Positions 52,565 through 61,618 are shown, counted from the stretch's first letter. The stretch: 64,000 nucleotides of DNA from Lacrimispora amygdalina (GCF_003432035.1 NZ_QOHO01000011.1:1-64000); one strand, 5' to 3'. Notes: generated from the sequence alone by a model not told the origin. Made by a program: numbers and translations.

Positions 52565-52585
52565 AGCTCACACCTAACCTCCCTC

Positions 52586-52614
52586 CAGTTGTGTACTTGT
52601 GCATAATACAACTG
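52586..52614 (-). repeat. Inverted repeat in the rpsU leader
   Basis: On the minus strand CAGTTGT (52614-52608) and ACAACTG (52592-52586) pair around a 15-base loop, ending directly before the GGAGGGAGG ribosome site. It could influence rpsU translation; no function is known. Confidence 0.45.
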
Positions 52615-52640
52615 TTTGGGTATTTTATAGCACTGATATG

Positions 52641-52668
52641 ATTATAGCATAATTTTGCCATACGTCAA
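52641..52668 (-). promoter_or_regulatory. Sigma-A promoter of rpsU
   Basis: On the minus strand TTGACG (52668-52663), a 16-base spacer and TATAAT (52646-52641), between alaS and rpsU. Confidence 0.85.
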
Positions 52669-52704
52669 GAAAAATTTTTTATTATTTTTCAATTATTACA
52701 GTAA

Positions 52705-55344
52705 TTATTTCAGCTGTTCACCCACAACTTCTGCCACTTTAGATAAGCACGCATCTACTCCTGCCGGATTCTTACCGCCAGCCTGAGCCATGTTTGGACG
52801 TCCGCCGCCGCCTCCTCCCACAAGGGAAGCAATGGCCTTAATCAAGTTGCCTGCATGAGCTCCTTTTTTCTGAGCTTCATCGGTAACGGCAGCCATTAAA
52901 TTGACCTTTTCATCCTGTACAGATGCGATTACGATTACGCCTTCCCCCAGTTTGTCTTTTAACTGGTCACCTAAGTTTCGAAGACCGTTCATATCCACAT
53001 CCTGAACTTTTACAGCCAGAACTTTCATGCCCTTTACTTCTGTCACCTGATCCATAACATCGCCAAGAGAATCTTTGGCCAGCTTACTCTTTAACTTCTC
53101 ATTTTCAGAGTGAAGAGTCTTTATCTCCTCAAGGAGAGATTCTATCTTTGCAGTCAGGGAAGCAGGTGTGGTTTTTGCTGCCTTTGCTGCTTCATGAAAA
53201 GCTGCTTCTGTTTCTTTATAATAATTCATTAATCCGTCACCGGTTAATGCCTCAATTCTGCGTACGCCGGCTGCAATACCAGCCTCAGAAAGGATCTTAA
53301 AGGATCCGATGACGCCTGTATTGGAAATATGAGTACCTCCGCAAAGTTCTGTGGAGAAATCACCCATTTTTACTACGCGGACACTGTCTCCGTATTTTTC
53401 ACCAAATAATGCCATGGCGCCAGACTTTTTAGCTTCCTCAAGAGACATAATCTCTGTCTGTACCGGGAGGGATTCTTTGATTTTTTCATTAACAAGAGTT
53501 TCTACCTGATCAATCTCTTCCGGTGTTAAAGCGGAAAAATGAGTAAAGTCGAAACGGAGTCTGTCACCATCAACGAATGATCCTGCCTGCTCTACATGGC
53601 TGCCAAGCACAGTCCTCAATGCTTTCTGGAGAAGATGGGTGGCACTGTGGTTTTTGCCTGTATTCTGGCGGTTTTTCTCACAGACCTTACAGGTTACCTG
53701 ATCACCGGTCTGCAGCATACCTTTTACAACCTTTCCCACATGACCGACTTTTCCGCCCTGTAGGTGAATGGTATCCTCAACTTTAAATTCTCCGGTTTTA
53801 CAGATAATCATACCCGTATCACCCTGCTGACCGCCCATGGTTCCATAAAAGGAGGTTTTTTCCGTTACAATCGTTCCGGTCTCTCCATCTGTCAGGGCTT
53901 CCACCAGATCGCTCTCACTGGTAAGCGCAGTGATCACAGTATCACAGATTAAACTGTCATAGCCTGTAAACTCCGTTGTGAGGGACGGATCAATAGACTG
54001 GTAAACCGTAACATCCGCGCCCATATAATTCGTGGTCTTTCTGGCATTTCTGGCTGTTTCACGCTGTTTTTGCATGGCTGCCTTAAAGCCTTCTTCGTCC
54101 ACACCAAACTGTTTTTCTTCCAGAATCTCAAGAGTTAAGTCAAGAGGGAATCCGTAGGTATCATACAGCTTAAAGGCATCCTCACCAGTCAGAATCCTGC
54201 TGCCTTTTTTCACCATATCTTCTTCCAGTTCATTTAAAATGGCAAGGCCCTGATCAATGGTTTTATTAAACTTATCCTCTTCCTGAGTAAGGACCTTTAA
54301 TATCATGGCTTTCTTCTCTTCCAGTTCCGGATAACCATCCTTTGAAAGTTCAATGACAGTTGTGGATAAATCCGCAAGGAATTTACCTTCGATTCCAAGA
54401 AGCCTTCCATGACGGGCAGCCCTTCTTAAAAGACGGCGCAGAACATAGCCTCTGCCTTCATTCGACGGCATAATTCCATCGGAAATCATAAAGGTACAAG
54501 AACGGATATGATCGGCGATGAGGCGAAGTGATACATCAACCTCTGCATCCTTTTTATATTCCGTATTGGCCAGCTTTGCAACGCGGTTTAAAAGTGCCTT
54601 AATCGTATCTACATCAAAAATGGAATCCACATCCTGCACAACCACTGCAAGACGCTCCAGACCCATGCCTGTATCAATATTCTTCTGCTTTAATTCTGCA
54701 TAATTGCCCTGACCATCATTCTCAAACTGCGTAAATACGTTATTCCACACTTCCATGTAACGGTCACAGTCACAGCCTACGGTGCATCCAGGCTTCTTAC
54801 AGCCATATTTTTCACCCCGGTCATAATAGATCTCAGAACATGGACCGCATGGACCTGCTCCGTGCTCCCAGAAGTTGTCTTCCTTACCAAACCGGAATAT
54901 ACGCTCCGGTGCAATGCCGATATCTTTGTTCCAGATTTCGAAGGCTTCATCATCTTCCAGATATACGGAAGGATACAGCCTGTCCGGATCCAGTCCGACT
55001 ACTTCTGTTAAAAATTCCCATGACCAGTGAATTGCTTCATTCTTGAAATAATCTCCAAATGAAAAGTTGCCAAGCATTTCAAAAAATGTTCCATGGCGGG
55101 CAGTTTTGCCTACATTCTCAATATCACCGGTTCTAATACACTTCTGGCAGGTTGTTACCCTTCTTCTTGGAGGAATCTCCTGACCAGTAAAATATGGTTT
55201 TAAGGGTGCCATACCCGAGTTGATCAATAACAAGCTGTTATCATTATGTGGAACCAGGGAGAAGCTTTTCATCGCTAAATGTCCCTTGCTCTCAAAGAAT
55301 TCAAGGTACATTCTCCTCAGTTCATTCACACCGTAGTTATTCAC
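52705..55344 (-). CDS. alaS: Alanine--tRNA ligase
   Basis: Charges tRNA-Ala. The 879-residue protein has a class II catalytic domain (1-240) with FFESKGHLAMKSFSLVPHND, GTFFEMLGNFSFGDYFK and GMGLERLAVVVQ, a tRNA-recognition part, the editing domain with HSATHLLQKALR (His pair) and CGGTHISNTG, and a C-terminal DHHA1-type domain (GGRPNMAQAGGK). The start is GTG with GGAGG 10 bases upstream. No T-box leader is visible ahead of it. A 49-residue gene lies 18 bases upstream in the same operon. Confidence 0.97.
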   Translation of the reverse strand: MNNYGVNELRRMYLEFFESKGHLAMKSFSLVPHNDNSLLLINSGMAPLKPYFTGQEIPPRRRVTTCQKCIRTGDIENVGKTARHGTFFEMLGNFSFGDYFKNEAIHWSWEFLTEVVGLDPDRLYPSVYLEDDEAFEIWNKDIGIAPERIFRFGKEDNFWEHGAGPCGPCSEIYYDRGEKYGCKKPGCTVGCDCDRYMEVWNNVFTQFENDGQGNYAELKQKNIDTGMGLERLAVVVQDVDSIFDVDTIKALLNRVAKLANTEYKKDAEVDVSLRLIADHIRSCTFMISDGIMPSNEGRGYVLRRLLRRAARHGRLLGIEGKFLADLSTTVIELSKDGYPELEEKKAMILKVLTQEEDKFNKTIDQGLAILNELEEDMVKKGSRILTGEDAFKLYDTYGFPLDLTLEILEEKQFGVDEEGFKAAMQKQRETARNARKTTNYMGADVTVYQSIDPSLTTEFTGYDSLICDTVITALTSESDLVEALTDGETGTIVTEKTSFYGTMGGQQGDTGMIICKTGEFKVEDTIHLQGGKVGHVGKVVKGMLQTGDQVTCKVCEKNRQNTGKNHSATHLLQKALRTVLGSHVEQAGSFVDGDRLRFDFTHFSALTPEEIDQVETLVNEKIKESLPVQTEIMSLEEAKKSGAMALFGEKYGDSVRVVKMGDFSTELCGGTHISNTGVIGSFKILSEAGIAAGVRRIEALTGDGLMNYYKETEAAFHEAAKAAKTTPASLTAKIESLLEEIKTLHSENEKLKSKLAKDSLGDVMDQVTEVKGMKVLAVKVQDVDMNGLRNLGDQLKDKLGEGVIVIASVQDEKVNLMAAVTDEAQKKGAHAGNLIKAIASLVGGGGGGRPNMAQAGGKNPAGVDACLSKVAEVVGEQLK

Positions 55345-55362
55345 GTTACTGTCCTCCGTTAG

Positions 55363-55512
55363 TTATTTTGTTTCATCCGCACCAGCTGCGGCACTGGCGG
55401 CATCTTTATAATCTCTGTATTTCTTTCCGCATACAATTCCGCCCCAGGAAATAAGCAGGAAAAACAGGAATTTAATAGCGGTTCCCAGGAAACTTGCAAA
55501 TATTGCTGTCAT
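55363..55512 (-). CDS. Small membrane protein, 49 aa, before alaS
   Basis: A short gene with a very good ribosome site (GGGAGG 8 bases before the ATG). The product starts MTAIFASFLGTAIKFLFFLL, one membrane helix (about 8-28), then a short charged region GKKYRDYKDAAS and an Ala-rich tail AAAGADETK. I do not recognise a family. It is followed by alaS after 18 bases and preceded by a promoter, so it is co-transcribed with alaS. Function unknown. Confidence 0.75.
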   Translation of the reverse strand: MTAIFASFLGTAIKFLFFLLISWGGIVCGKKYRDYKDAASAAAGADETK

Positions 55513-55556
55513 TATTTTTTCCTCCCGAAAGTTATTATAATATCGCTCATTTTATT

Positions 55557-55585
55557 ATCCTATCACAAGGGATTTTATTTAGCAA
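55557..55585 (-). promoter_or_regulatory. Sigma-A promoter of the small-protein/alaS unit
   Basis: On the minus strand TTGCTA (55585-55580), a 17-base spacer and TAGGAT (55562-55557), 45 bases before the 49-residue gene. Confidence 0.7.
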
Positions 55586-55616
55586 GATATTCATTTGTAA
55601 TTTTTTTCATACAAAT

Positions 55617-55646
55617 GAAAAAGTACGGTAAAAACCGCACTTTTTC
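55617..55646 (-). terminator. Terminator after the LprI-like gene
   Basis: On the minus strand GAAAAAGT-G-CGGT, loop TTTT, ACCG-T-ACTTTTTC: a 12-bp stem with one mismatch, followed by ATTTG. It starts 8 bases past the stop codon. Confidence 0.75.
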
Positions 55647-55653
55647 GTCATTT

Positions 55654-56505
55654 CTATGGAGTAAGGTATTCCTCATATTCCTCGATCAGGCTGTAAGCCC
55701 GTTCTCTGGTGGATTGAGCAAGAGAAGCGGTGTATTCAAGTTCTTCCAAAGTTCCCCCGCTGTATTTTTTGGCAGCTTCTTCCGCTTTCACGTCCCTGTC
55801 TTTAATCCAGGACTGCTGGGAGGCTTCCAATTGTCTTTTTAAATCTTCAGACAGGGTTTCAGAAATCGCTTCATATATCGAATTCTGCTCCCGGTTCCAA
55901 AGCTTCAGTTCTTTGTCAGCCAGGGCTTTCATGGAATATGTGTTGGAATCAGCCGAATCCTCCCTCATCTTTTTAATCTGGGCATCCAGCTCCTTTAAAT
56001 GCTTTCTGAAATAATCAGCGCCTTCAGACGGCGCTGCCGCCTGGGCAGTCTTGGCCTTGGAATCCGGAGTAATTGGGGTAATCACAGGTTCCGGTGCGGC
56101 TGACTGTGTTTCACTTTCACCGTATGTATCCGCAGCCCCTGCAGCCCCTGCTTCCGGTTCAGATAAAACCGCCCTTTTCATCATCGGCTCCTGGGTATCC
56201 TGTAATACAGCACTTTCGTCATCCTCTTCTGACTGGGATGTATCTTCAGATGCTTCAGTTTCAGCGGGAACAGATTTCTTCTGTGTTTCTTTTGATATCA
56301 TGATATCCGGAGAGATCTGCCTGACAGAACCGCTTCCTGTTTTTTCTTCTTTTAAAAGCTGGCTGTCTTCGGAGTATCCCGAAACTGCGGAAGAATTCGT
56401 TGTGCTGTCTTTTCCCTTTACAAAGCTGAAGGTAGCAAAGGTCACCAATATACCTATGACCAGTATACTTCCTATTACAATCCAAATTCCTCTGTTTCTA
56501 TTCAT
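55654..56505 (-). CDS. Membrane-anchored LprI-like (DUF1311) protein
   Basis: A 283-residue protein with one N-terminal helix (about 7-29), a long disordered Glu/Ser/Ala linker (30-160), and a helical C-terminal domain (about 190-280): DKELKLWNREQNSIYEAISETL, KRQLEASQQSWIKDRDVKAEEAA and GGTLEELEYTASLAQSTRERAYSL. The pattern of AxQxxWIxxRD and T-x-x-R fits the lysozyme-inhibitor LprI N-terminal domain. Most family members have extracytoplasmic locations; here the domain is tethered by the helix. It lacks the usual conserved cysteines. Lone gene with its own terminator. Confidence 0.78.
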   Translation of the reverse strand: MNRNRGIWIVIGSILVIGILVTFATFSFVKGKDSTTNSSAVSGYSEDSQLLKEEKTGSGSVRQISPDIMISKETQKKSVPAETEASEDTSQSEEDDESAVLQDTQEPMMKRAVLSEPEAGAAGAADTYGESETQSAAPEPVITPITPDSKAKTAQAAAPSEGADYFRKHLKELDAQIKKMREDSADSNTYSMKALADKELKLWNREQNSIYEAISETLSEDLKRQLEASQQSWIKDRDVKAEEAAKKYSGGTLEELEYTASLAQSTRERAYSLIEEYEEYLTP

Positions 56506-56630
56506 GACTTTTCATCCTAACATGATTTAATGAAATTACCATATCACAAATAAAAAAGAAAGAAAATAGGAAACTGGATTTAGTAAGAGATTGTAAGAGA
56601 TATGTAAGTTTTATCCACTTACTGTTCTCT

Positions 56631-57110
56631 TCAGGAAAGGCCTTCATCTGTAAGCAGATCATGTCCGTCAGCTGCACTGGTAGCCAGCACATCACACCTT
56701 TCATTCATGGGATGACCAGCATGTCCTTTTACCCAGTGAAAGGTTACCTGGTGCATCTGTTTTGCCCTCAGCAGACGCTCCCACAAATCAATGTTCTTTA
56801 CAGGGCCGCTCTTTCCCCTTTTCCAGTCATTCTTCACCCAGTTATCAATCCAGCGCTGGTTAAATGCATCCGTTAGATATTTGGAATCCGAATAAAGCTC
56901 CACCTGGCAGGGTCTGGTTAAAGCCTCCAGACCTGCAATCGCTGCCATAAGTTCCATGCGGTTATTTGTGGTTTTCACATATCCTGCAGACATTGATTTT
57001 TCATGGAGCTGCCCCTTGGAATCTGTAAACTGCAAAATCGCACCGTAACCTCCCGGTCCGTCAGGATTTCCTCTCGCAGCTCCGTCTGTAAATAGTTGTA
57101 CCTTTGTCAA
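56631..57110 (-). CDS. rnhA: Ribonuclease HI
   Basis: Cuts the RNA strand of RNA-DNA hybrids. The 159-residue protein has the full DEDD set: [18 protein letters not shown] (Asp), [16 protein letters not shown] (Glu), [20 protein letters not shown] (Asp) and the last Asp in NERCDVLA after WVKGHAGHP. It follows the beta-CASP gene within 22 bases, so the two nucleases form one unit. Confidence 0.96.
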   Translation of the reverse strand: MTKVQLFTDGAARGNPDGPGGYGAILQFTDSKGQLHEKSMSAGYVKTTNNRMELMAAIAGLEALTRPCQVELYSDSKYLTDAFNQRWIDNWVKNDWKRGKSGPVKNIDLWERLLRAKQMHQVTFHWVKGHAGHPMNERCDVLATSAADGHDLLTDEGLS

Positions 57111-57131
57111 TTTCTCATGTTCTCCTTATTT

Positions 57132-58733
57132 TCATCTGTCCCATTTATCACACAATGAATTAATCTGATCTGCAAATTTGGCAAGATCTTTATTGGCCCC
57201 GCCCTCATTATGGCGGATTACCTGCAATAGCCGTTCTCCTGCTGCAAACAGTCTGGCGTAAACACCAACAGGCTTTTTAGCGGTTTCCGGTGCTCTGACC
57301 ACTGCGGTTCCTTCTGTCTCATCCACCCATTTACCTAGGGCAAGATCATATATGGAACCGGAATAAGGCGCACTTACCTGGTAAGCATACTCTTTCTTTA
57401 AAAGCTGTTCAAAGGAATTGCAGACCAGATCATCGCCATGAACCAGAAATACTTGTCGCGGTTTTTCTTCAAATGCATTCAACCAGGCAATCAATCCTTC
57501 CATATCTGCATGGGAACTCATCCCACCCATCTGTTCAATATGGGCTTCCACCTGAATGGTTTCACCAAAAAGCCTTACATCGGTGCTGCCATCGATCAGG
57601 CTTCTGCCAAGCGTCCCTATGGACTGATAGCCCGTAAAGACAATCGTACACTCCGGGCGCCACAGATTATGCTTTAAATGGTGCCGGATCCGTCCGGCAT
57701 CGCACATTCCTGCAGCCGATATAATTACTTTGGGCTTTGAATTAAAATTGATGTTTTTTGAATCTTCACTGGTGACGGATAGCTTCAGACCGGGGAATGA
57801 GATCGGATTAATTCCCTTCATAACCAGTTCCCTGGTTTCTTCATCATAACAGTCTACCAGATTGTCTTTAAAAACCTGAGTAGCCTCAACTGCAAGAGGG
57901 CTGTCAACATATACATCAAACCCATCATGACCTGTAATCCGGTTTTCGGACTTGATCCGCCGGAACATATAAAGCAGTTCCTGGGTTCTTCCTACTGCGA
58001 AAGCAGGAATCACCACATTACCGCCCCTGTCAAGTGTTCTTTGGACAATGTCCGCAAGTACGCTCACATGATCCGGTATTTTGCCGTGAAGACGATCCCC
58101 GTAGGTACATTCCATCACTACATAATCCGCATCCTTTATGTACTGTGGATCACGGATCAGCGGCTTGTTCTTATTGCCGATATCGCCGGAGAAAACAATT
58201 TTCCTGGAACAGTTTTCTTCCCTGATCCAGGTTTCGATGGAGGCGGAACCAAGAAGATGACCCACATCGGTAAATCGGATGGTGAGGCCATCTTCCAGTT
58301 CCACTTTTTCATTATACTGATAGGACCGAAACAACTCCAATACACCCATGGCATCATTCATACCGTAGAGGGGCTCTTCTTCCGGAAGACCGGCACGCCT
58401 TGCTTTCCGGTTTTTCCATTCTGCCTCAGACTCCTGAATATGGGCACTGTCCTTAAGCATAATTGCGCAAAGATCAGCGGTTGCGTCCGTAGAAATCACG
58501 TTTCCCCTGAAGCCTCTGGCATAGATAAAAGGAAGCAGTCCTGCATGGTCAATGTGGGCGTGAGTCAGAAGCACATAATCAATCTGGGCGTAGCTGACGG
58601 GCAGGCTGGCATTTTCAAACCGGTCAATCCCCTGCTCCATTCCGCAGTCCACAAGAATCCTTAAACCTGATGCTTCCAGATAATGACAGCTTCCGGTTAC
58701 CTCGTGGGCTGCGCCGATGAACGTCAATTTCAT
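57132..58733 (-). CDS. Beta-CASP metallo-beta-lactamase ribonuclease
   Basis: A 533-residue MBL-fold protein with an RNA-specificity (RMMBL) domain, of the archaeal/bacterial CPSF-like type. The zinc motif is LTHAHIDHAGLLPFIY; more ligands lie in DVGHLLGSASIE and FSGDIGN. The beta-CASP part includes VVIPAFAVGRTQELLYMF, VYVDSPLAVEATQVF and IISAAGMCDAGRIRHHLKHNL, and RMMBL has QMGGMSSHADMEGLIAWL and VFLVHGD. It probably cuts RNA, but the target is unknown; some are called exonucleases. It has its own promoter and drives rnhA. Confidence 0.92.
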   Translation of the reverse strand: MKLTFIGAAHEVTGSCHYLEASGLRILVDCGMEQGIDRFENASLPVSYAQIDYVLLTHAHIDHAGLLPFIYARGFRGNVISTDATADLCAIMLKDSAHIQESEAEWKNRKARRAGLPEEEPLYGMNDAMGVLELFRSYQYNEKVELEDGLTIRFTDVGHLLGSASIETWIREENCSRKIVFSGDIGNKNKPLIRDPQYIKDADYVVMECTYGDRLHGKIPDHVSVLADIVQRTLDRGGNVVIPAFAVGRTQELLYMFRRIKSENRITGHDGFDVYVDSPLAVEATQVFKDNLVDCYDEETRELVMKGINPISFPGLKLSVTSEDSKNINFNSKPKVIISAAGMCDAGRIRHHLKHNLWRPECTIVFTGYQSIGTLGRSLIDGSTDVRLFGETIQVEAHIEQMGGMSSHADMEGLIAWLNAFEEKPRQVFLVHGDDLVCNSFEQLLKKEYAYQVSAPYSGSIYDLALGKWVDETEGTAVVRAPETAKKPVGVYARLFAAGERLLQVIRHNEGGANKDLAKFADQINSLCDKWDR

Positions 58734-58763
58734 AAAAGCCCTCCTTTTGTATTTGTTTTTCCT

Positions 58764-58793
58764 ATTATACCATTAATTTAGATAATAATGCAA
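58764..58793 (-). promoter_or_regulatory. Sigma-A promoter of the beta-CASP/rnhA unit
   Basis: On the minus strand TTGCAT (58793-58788), an 18-base spacer and TATAAT (58769-58764). The -35 box overlaps the last codons of spoIVA. Confidence 0.78.
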
Positions 58794-60253
58794 ATCATAC
58801 CGCCATTACTATCGTTAATTATTTTTTGGAGGGTGTCCTGCAGCTTCATCTGACAGTCATCCGTAAGCTGCGATATTTTGGTCTGAATTCCGTCTTCCAC
58901 AATCTGTTCAATGGATTTACCAAAGATATTGGTATTCCAGATACCTTCTTCGCTTTCTCTGGCATTTTCCTTTATATAGGCAATTAAATCTTCTGCCTGC
59001 TGTTCACTTCCTACGATAGGAGCGATTTCTGTCTGAATATGGGCTTTAATTAAGTTAATGGAGGGGGCCTCCGCACGCATTTTTACACCATACTTATTCC
59101 CGTGTTTAATTACTTCCGGCTCATCAAGCATGATTTCAGAACGTTCCGGAGTCACTACGCCATAACCTTTCATTCTGACCTGGCTCATGGCCTGATTGAC
59201 CTTTTCATATTCCTTTTTCATTTTTGCCAGCTCGCTCAATGTCTGCATCAGCTGATATTCCCCTTCAATCGGGATTCCTACGTAATCGCTTAAAATCTGA
59301 TAATAGAAGCTGTCATCCACATCCATGTCAACGGATACGCTTCCGTCTGCCATGTTCATATTCTGAACCTTCACCCCGCGGATGCTCTCTGTTTCCCCGT
59401 TAAATAAACCGGCAGATACATCTTTCATCTGGGTGACCTTTTTTACCATGTCCTTGGCTGCCTGAATCACCTGAGCCTTCAGCCAGTGTGTGGCAGGGAG
59501 TATTTCAAGCCATTTGGGAATGTAAAAATCCATTTCCGTTACAGGGAATTCCTTTAATACACGCTCCAGAATGTTTCCCACATCTTCTTTCTTTAACTGC
59601 TCACAGTTAATGGGCATAACCGTAACACCATACTTCACATTCATATCCTTTGCCAGGGCAACGGTTTCATCCGAGTATGGTTTTGCAGAATTTAAAAGAA
59701 TAAGAAATGGTTTACCAAGATTCTTAAGCTCCTGGACGGTGCGCTCTTCTGCAGCTATGTAATTGGGACGCTTCAGTTCACCGATGGAACCGTCTGTTGT
59801 AACAACGACACCGATGGTGGAATGATCATTGATTACTTTTCTCGTACCGATTTCCGCCGCTTTCGTAAATGGAATCTCATAATCAAACCAGGGTGTTTTT
59901 ACCAGACGCTCTTCCTCATTTTCAATATGCCCCGCTGCGCCGTCCACCATAAAGCCAACGCAGTCGATGAGGCGGACCTTGGTCTCAATCTCATCTCCCA
60001 GCCGGATGGTTGCGGCCTCTTTGGGAATAAATTTAGGTTCCGTCGTCATAATGGTCTTTCCGGCTGCGCTCTGAGGCAGTTCGTCCCTTGTCTGAGTTTT
60101 CTGGTGTTCGTCTTCCATGCCCGGCAGTACCATCAATTCCATAAAACGCTTGATAAAGGTGGACTTTCCTGTTCTGACGGGGCCAACCACTCCAATGTAG
60201 ATTTCTCCGTTGGTCCGGGCTTTGATATCATTGTATACGTTATAATTGTCCAT
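58778..60253 (-). CDS. spoIVA: Stage IV sporulation protein A
   Basis: Forms the ATP-driven basement layer of the spore coat on the forespore surface. The 491-residue protein has the expected length. Walker A is GVVGPVRTGKSTFIKRFMEL (around 21-40), followed by DELPQSAAGKTIMTTEPKF, RLIDCVGFMVDGAAGH and DHSTIGVVVTTDGSIGEL, then the middle domain (about 235-400) and a C-terminal tail ending in GGMICIII, which resembles the known conserved tail region. GGGGGAA precedes the ATG. A sigma-E-like promoter lies in the short gap before it. Confidence 0.97.
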   Translation of the reverse strand: MDNYNVYNDIKARTNGEIYIGVVGPVRTGKSTFIKRFMELMVLPGMEDEHQKTQTRDELPQSAAGKTIMTTEPKFIPKEAATIRLGDEIETKVRLIDCVGFMVDGAAGHIENEEERLVKTPWFDYEIPFTKAAEIGTRKVINDHSTIGVVVTTDGSIGELKRPNYIAAEERTVQELKNLGKPFLILLNSAKPYSDETVALAKDMNVKYGVTVMPINCEQLKKEDVGNILERVLKEFPVTEMDFYIPKWLEILPATHWLKAQVIQAAKDMVKKVTQMKDVSAGLFNGETESIRGVKVQNMNMADGSVSVDMDVDDSFYYQILSDYVGIPIEGEYQLMQTLSELAKMKKEYEKVNQAMSQVRMKGYGVVTPERSEIMLDEPEVIKHGNKYGVKMRAEAPSINLIKAHIQTEIAPIVGSEQQAEDLIAYIKENARESEEGIWNTNIFGKSIEQIVEDGIQTKISQLTDDCQMKLQDTLQKIINDSNGGMICIII

Positions 60254-60279
60254 AAAGATTCCCCCTTCTGTGCTGTTAC

Positions 60280-60307
60280 ACTATATGCGGGGGTGAAAAG
60301 ATTATTC
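60280..60307 (-). promoter_or_regulatory. Sigma-E-like promoter of spoIVA
   Basis: On the minus strand GAATAAT (60307-60301), a 13-base spacer and CATATAGT (60287-60280). The -10 element is identical to that of yqfC. The spacer is a base short of the usual, so this is a candidate. Confidence 0.5.
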
Positions 60308-61618
60308 CCTTTTCTTTTCGATCCTGTTAAGGATAGATTTTCCGGTATTTACTATTTTCCTGTATTCTTTTTTTGAAATAATTCCCTCATGCAGCGCCTC
60401 TTTTAATTCACCGCCATTCAGTGTTATCACCCTGCCATCCGCAGAGCACATGATTTCTAAATACAGCAGGGTAAATGTAAGGCATTGATCCTTTTGACGG
60501 TGTAAGTTCCTGATGATATAATAATGATCCCGCAACACCTCCTTGCTGCTGGTAAAAACTGTTTTCCGATACCAGTCCTCACCATCAGGAAAAAACAGAT
60601 GATATTCATTTTCAGATGTTTTCCAGCGAACCGGTTCTGTTTCATCATCAACAGAAAAGAAATAATTCGTTTCTTCACAGGGAATGCGACAGGCAAATCC
60701 ATGGATACCCATATGGGATTCCCGGTAAACATGGCTGACCTCACCTTTGTAAAGCCCGGAAGCATCATCGCAGCGAAGCTTGAGGGTTTGAAATCCATCA
60801 GGACCGGTAAAGCTGCGGAACAGCCGTTTATGGGCCGTTTCTATGGTAAAATTCAAACTATCAAACAGCTGTTTCGACGTTATTGCCCCGGCAGTAATCT
60901 GACACACTCCTGCAAACATGGATAAGGAAATTTCATTACCTTTAAAAGTAAAAGAGGTACCATTCGCTTCAAGGACTTTTAATGTTTCGTTTCTGGCAGA
61001 ATAATATCCTGCTCCTCCTAAGTTAACCGCAAACTTATCGCCTGCAAGCCGGTAAATGGAACAGTCTCCGCCCAGGAATTCTTCCAGCCGCTGCAGCGCA
61101 TGTAAGGCGGCGGCCTCCCCCGCATCTTTCCCATAGCAGGTTTTTATAAACCTAATGCCGACAATATCAAAACAGACAACTGCGGAACAGTCTCTTGCAT
61201 TTAATTCTTCTGCCAGACCGGTCAGATCATATCTTCTGCGGAAAACACCGCATTCATCGCAGATAAATTCCTGTCTTGGATAAAGTCCGAAAAAATGTCT
61301 TTTCTTTCTGTATACGCCGGGAGTCTCCTGCCATATTTTATAAAAGGCTCTGGTAAAGACTTCCTGGGAGCTGAAGCCGTAATAAAAGGCTACCTGGCAG
61401 ACCGATTCCTGTGTTTTTATAAGGCGGCATGCTGCCTCAGAAATCTTTCTTCTGTTTACATACTCCATCATCCCATACTGGAATACCTTATGAAATAAGT
61501 ATTTTAAATTTGAAACGGAATAATTACAGGCAGCTGCAATCTCTTCTGCTGATATTGTTTCTTTGATATGATCTTCCACATATTGAACTGCATCATTTAG
61601 AATATAATAACTGTCCAC
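60302..61618 (-). CDS. AraC-type regulator with degenerate GGDEF-like domain
   Basis: A 438-residue protein. I choose GTG 61618 (AGGAG 6 bases upstream); TTG 61666 is in frame but has no SD. The N-terminal AraC domain (1-100) contains ISAEEIAAACNYSVSNLKYLFHKVF and VCQVAFYYGFSSQEVFTRAFYKIW, the two helix-turn-helices. A short CxxC-like part follows (FICDECGVF), then a region like a diguanylate-cyclase fold with AVVCFDIVGIRFI and RLAGDKF in place of GGDEF, so it is probably inactive. The C-terminus (about 255-438) is not recognised. It overlaps the ABC ATPase gene by 26 bases and may regulate that exporter. Confidence 0.82.
   Translation of the reverse strand: MDSYYILNDAVQYVEDHIKETISAEEIAAACNYSVSNLKYLFHKVFQYGMMEYVNRRKISEAACRLIKTQESVCQVAFYYGFSSQEVFTRAFYKIWQETPGVYRKKRHFFGLYPRQEFICDECGVFRRRYDLTGLAEELNARDCSAVVCFDIVGIRFIKTCYGKDAGEAAALHALQRLEEFLGGDCSIYRLAGDKFAVNLGGAGYYSARNETLKVLEANGTSFTFKGNEISLSMFAGVCQITAGAITSKQLFDSLNFTIETAHKRLFRSFTGPDGFQTLKLRCDDASGLYKGEVSHVYRESHMGIHGFACRIPCEETNYFFSVDDETEPVRWKTSENEYHLFFPDGEDWYRKTVFTSSKEVLRDHYYIIRNLHRQKDQCLTFTLLYLEIMCSADGRVITLNGGELKEALHEGIISKKEYRKIVNTGKSILNRIEKKRE

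Noticed and set aside
55345-55653. T-box riboswitch ahead of alaS
   Set aside because: The region has a promoter and a small gene with only about 30 bases of leader; no T-box sequence or specifier stem is seen.
57927-58664. Plus-strand 245-residue open frame opposite the beta-CASP nuclease
   Set aside because: No ribosome site, no family pattern, and fully within a clear gene on the other strand; a shadow frame.
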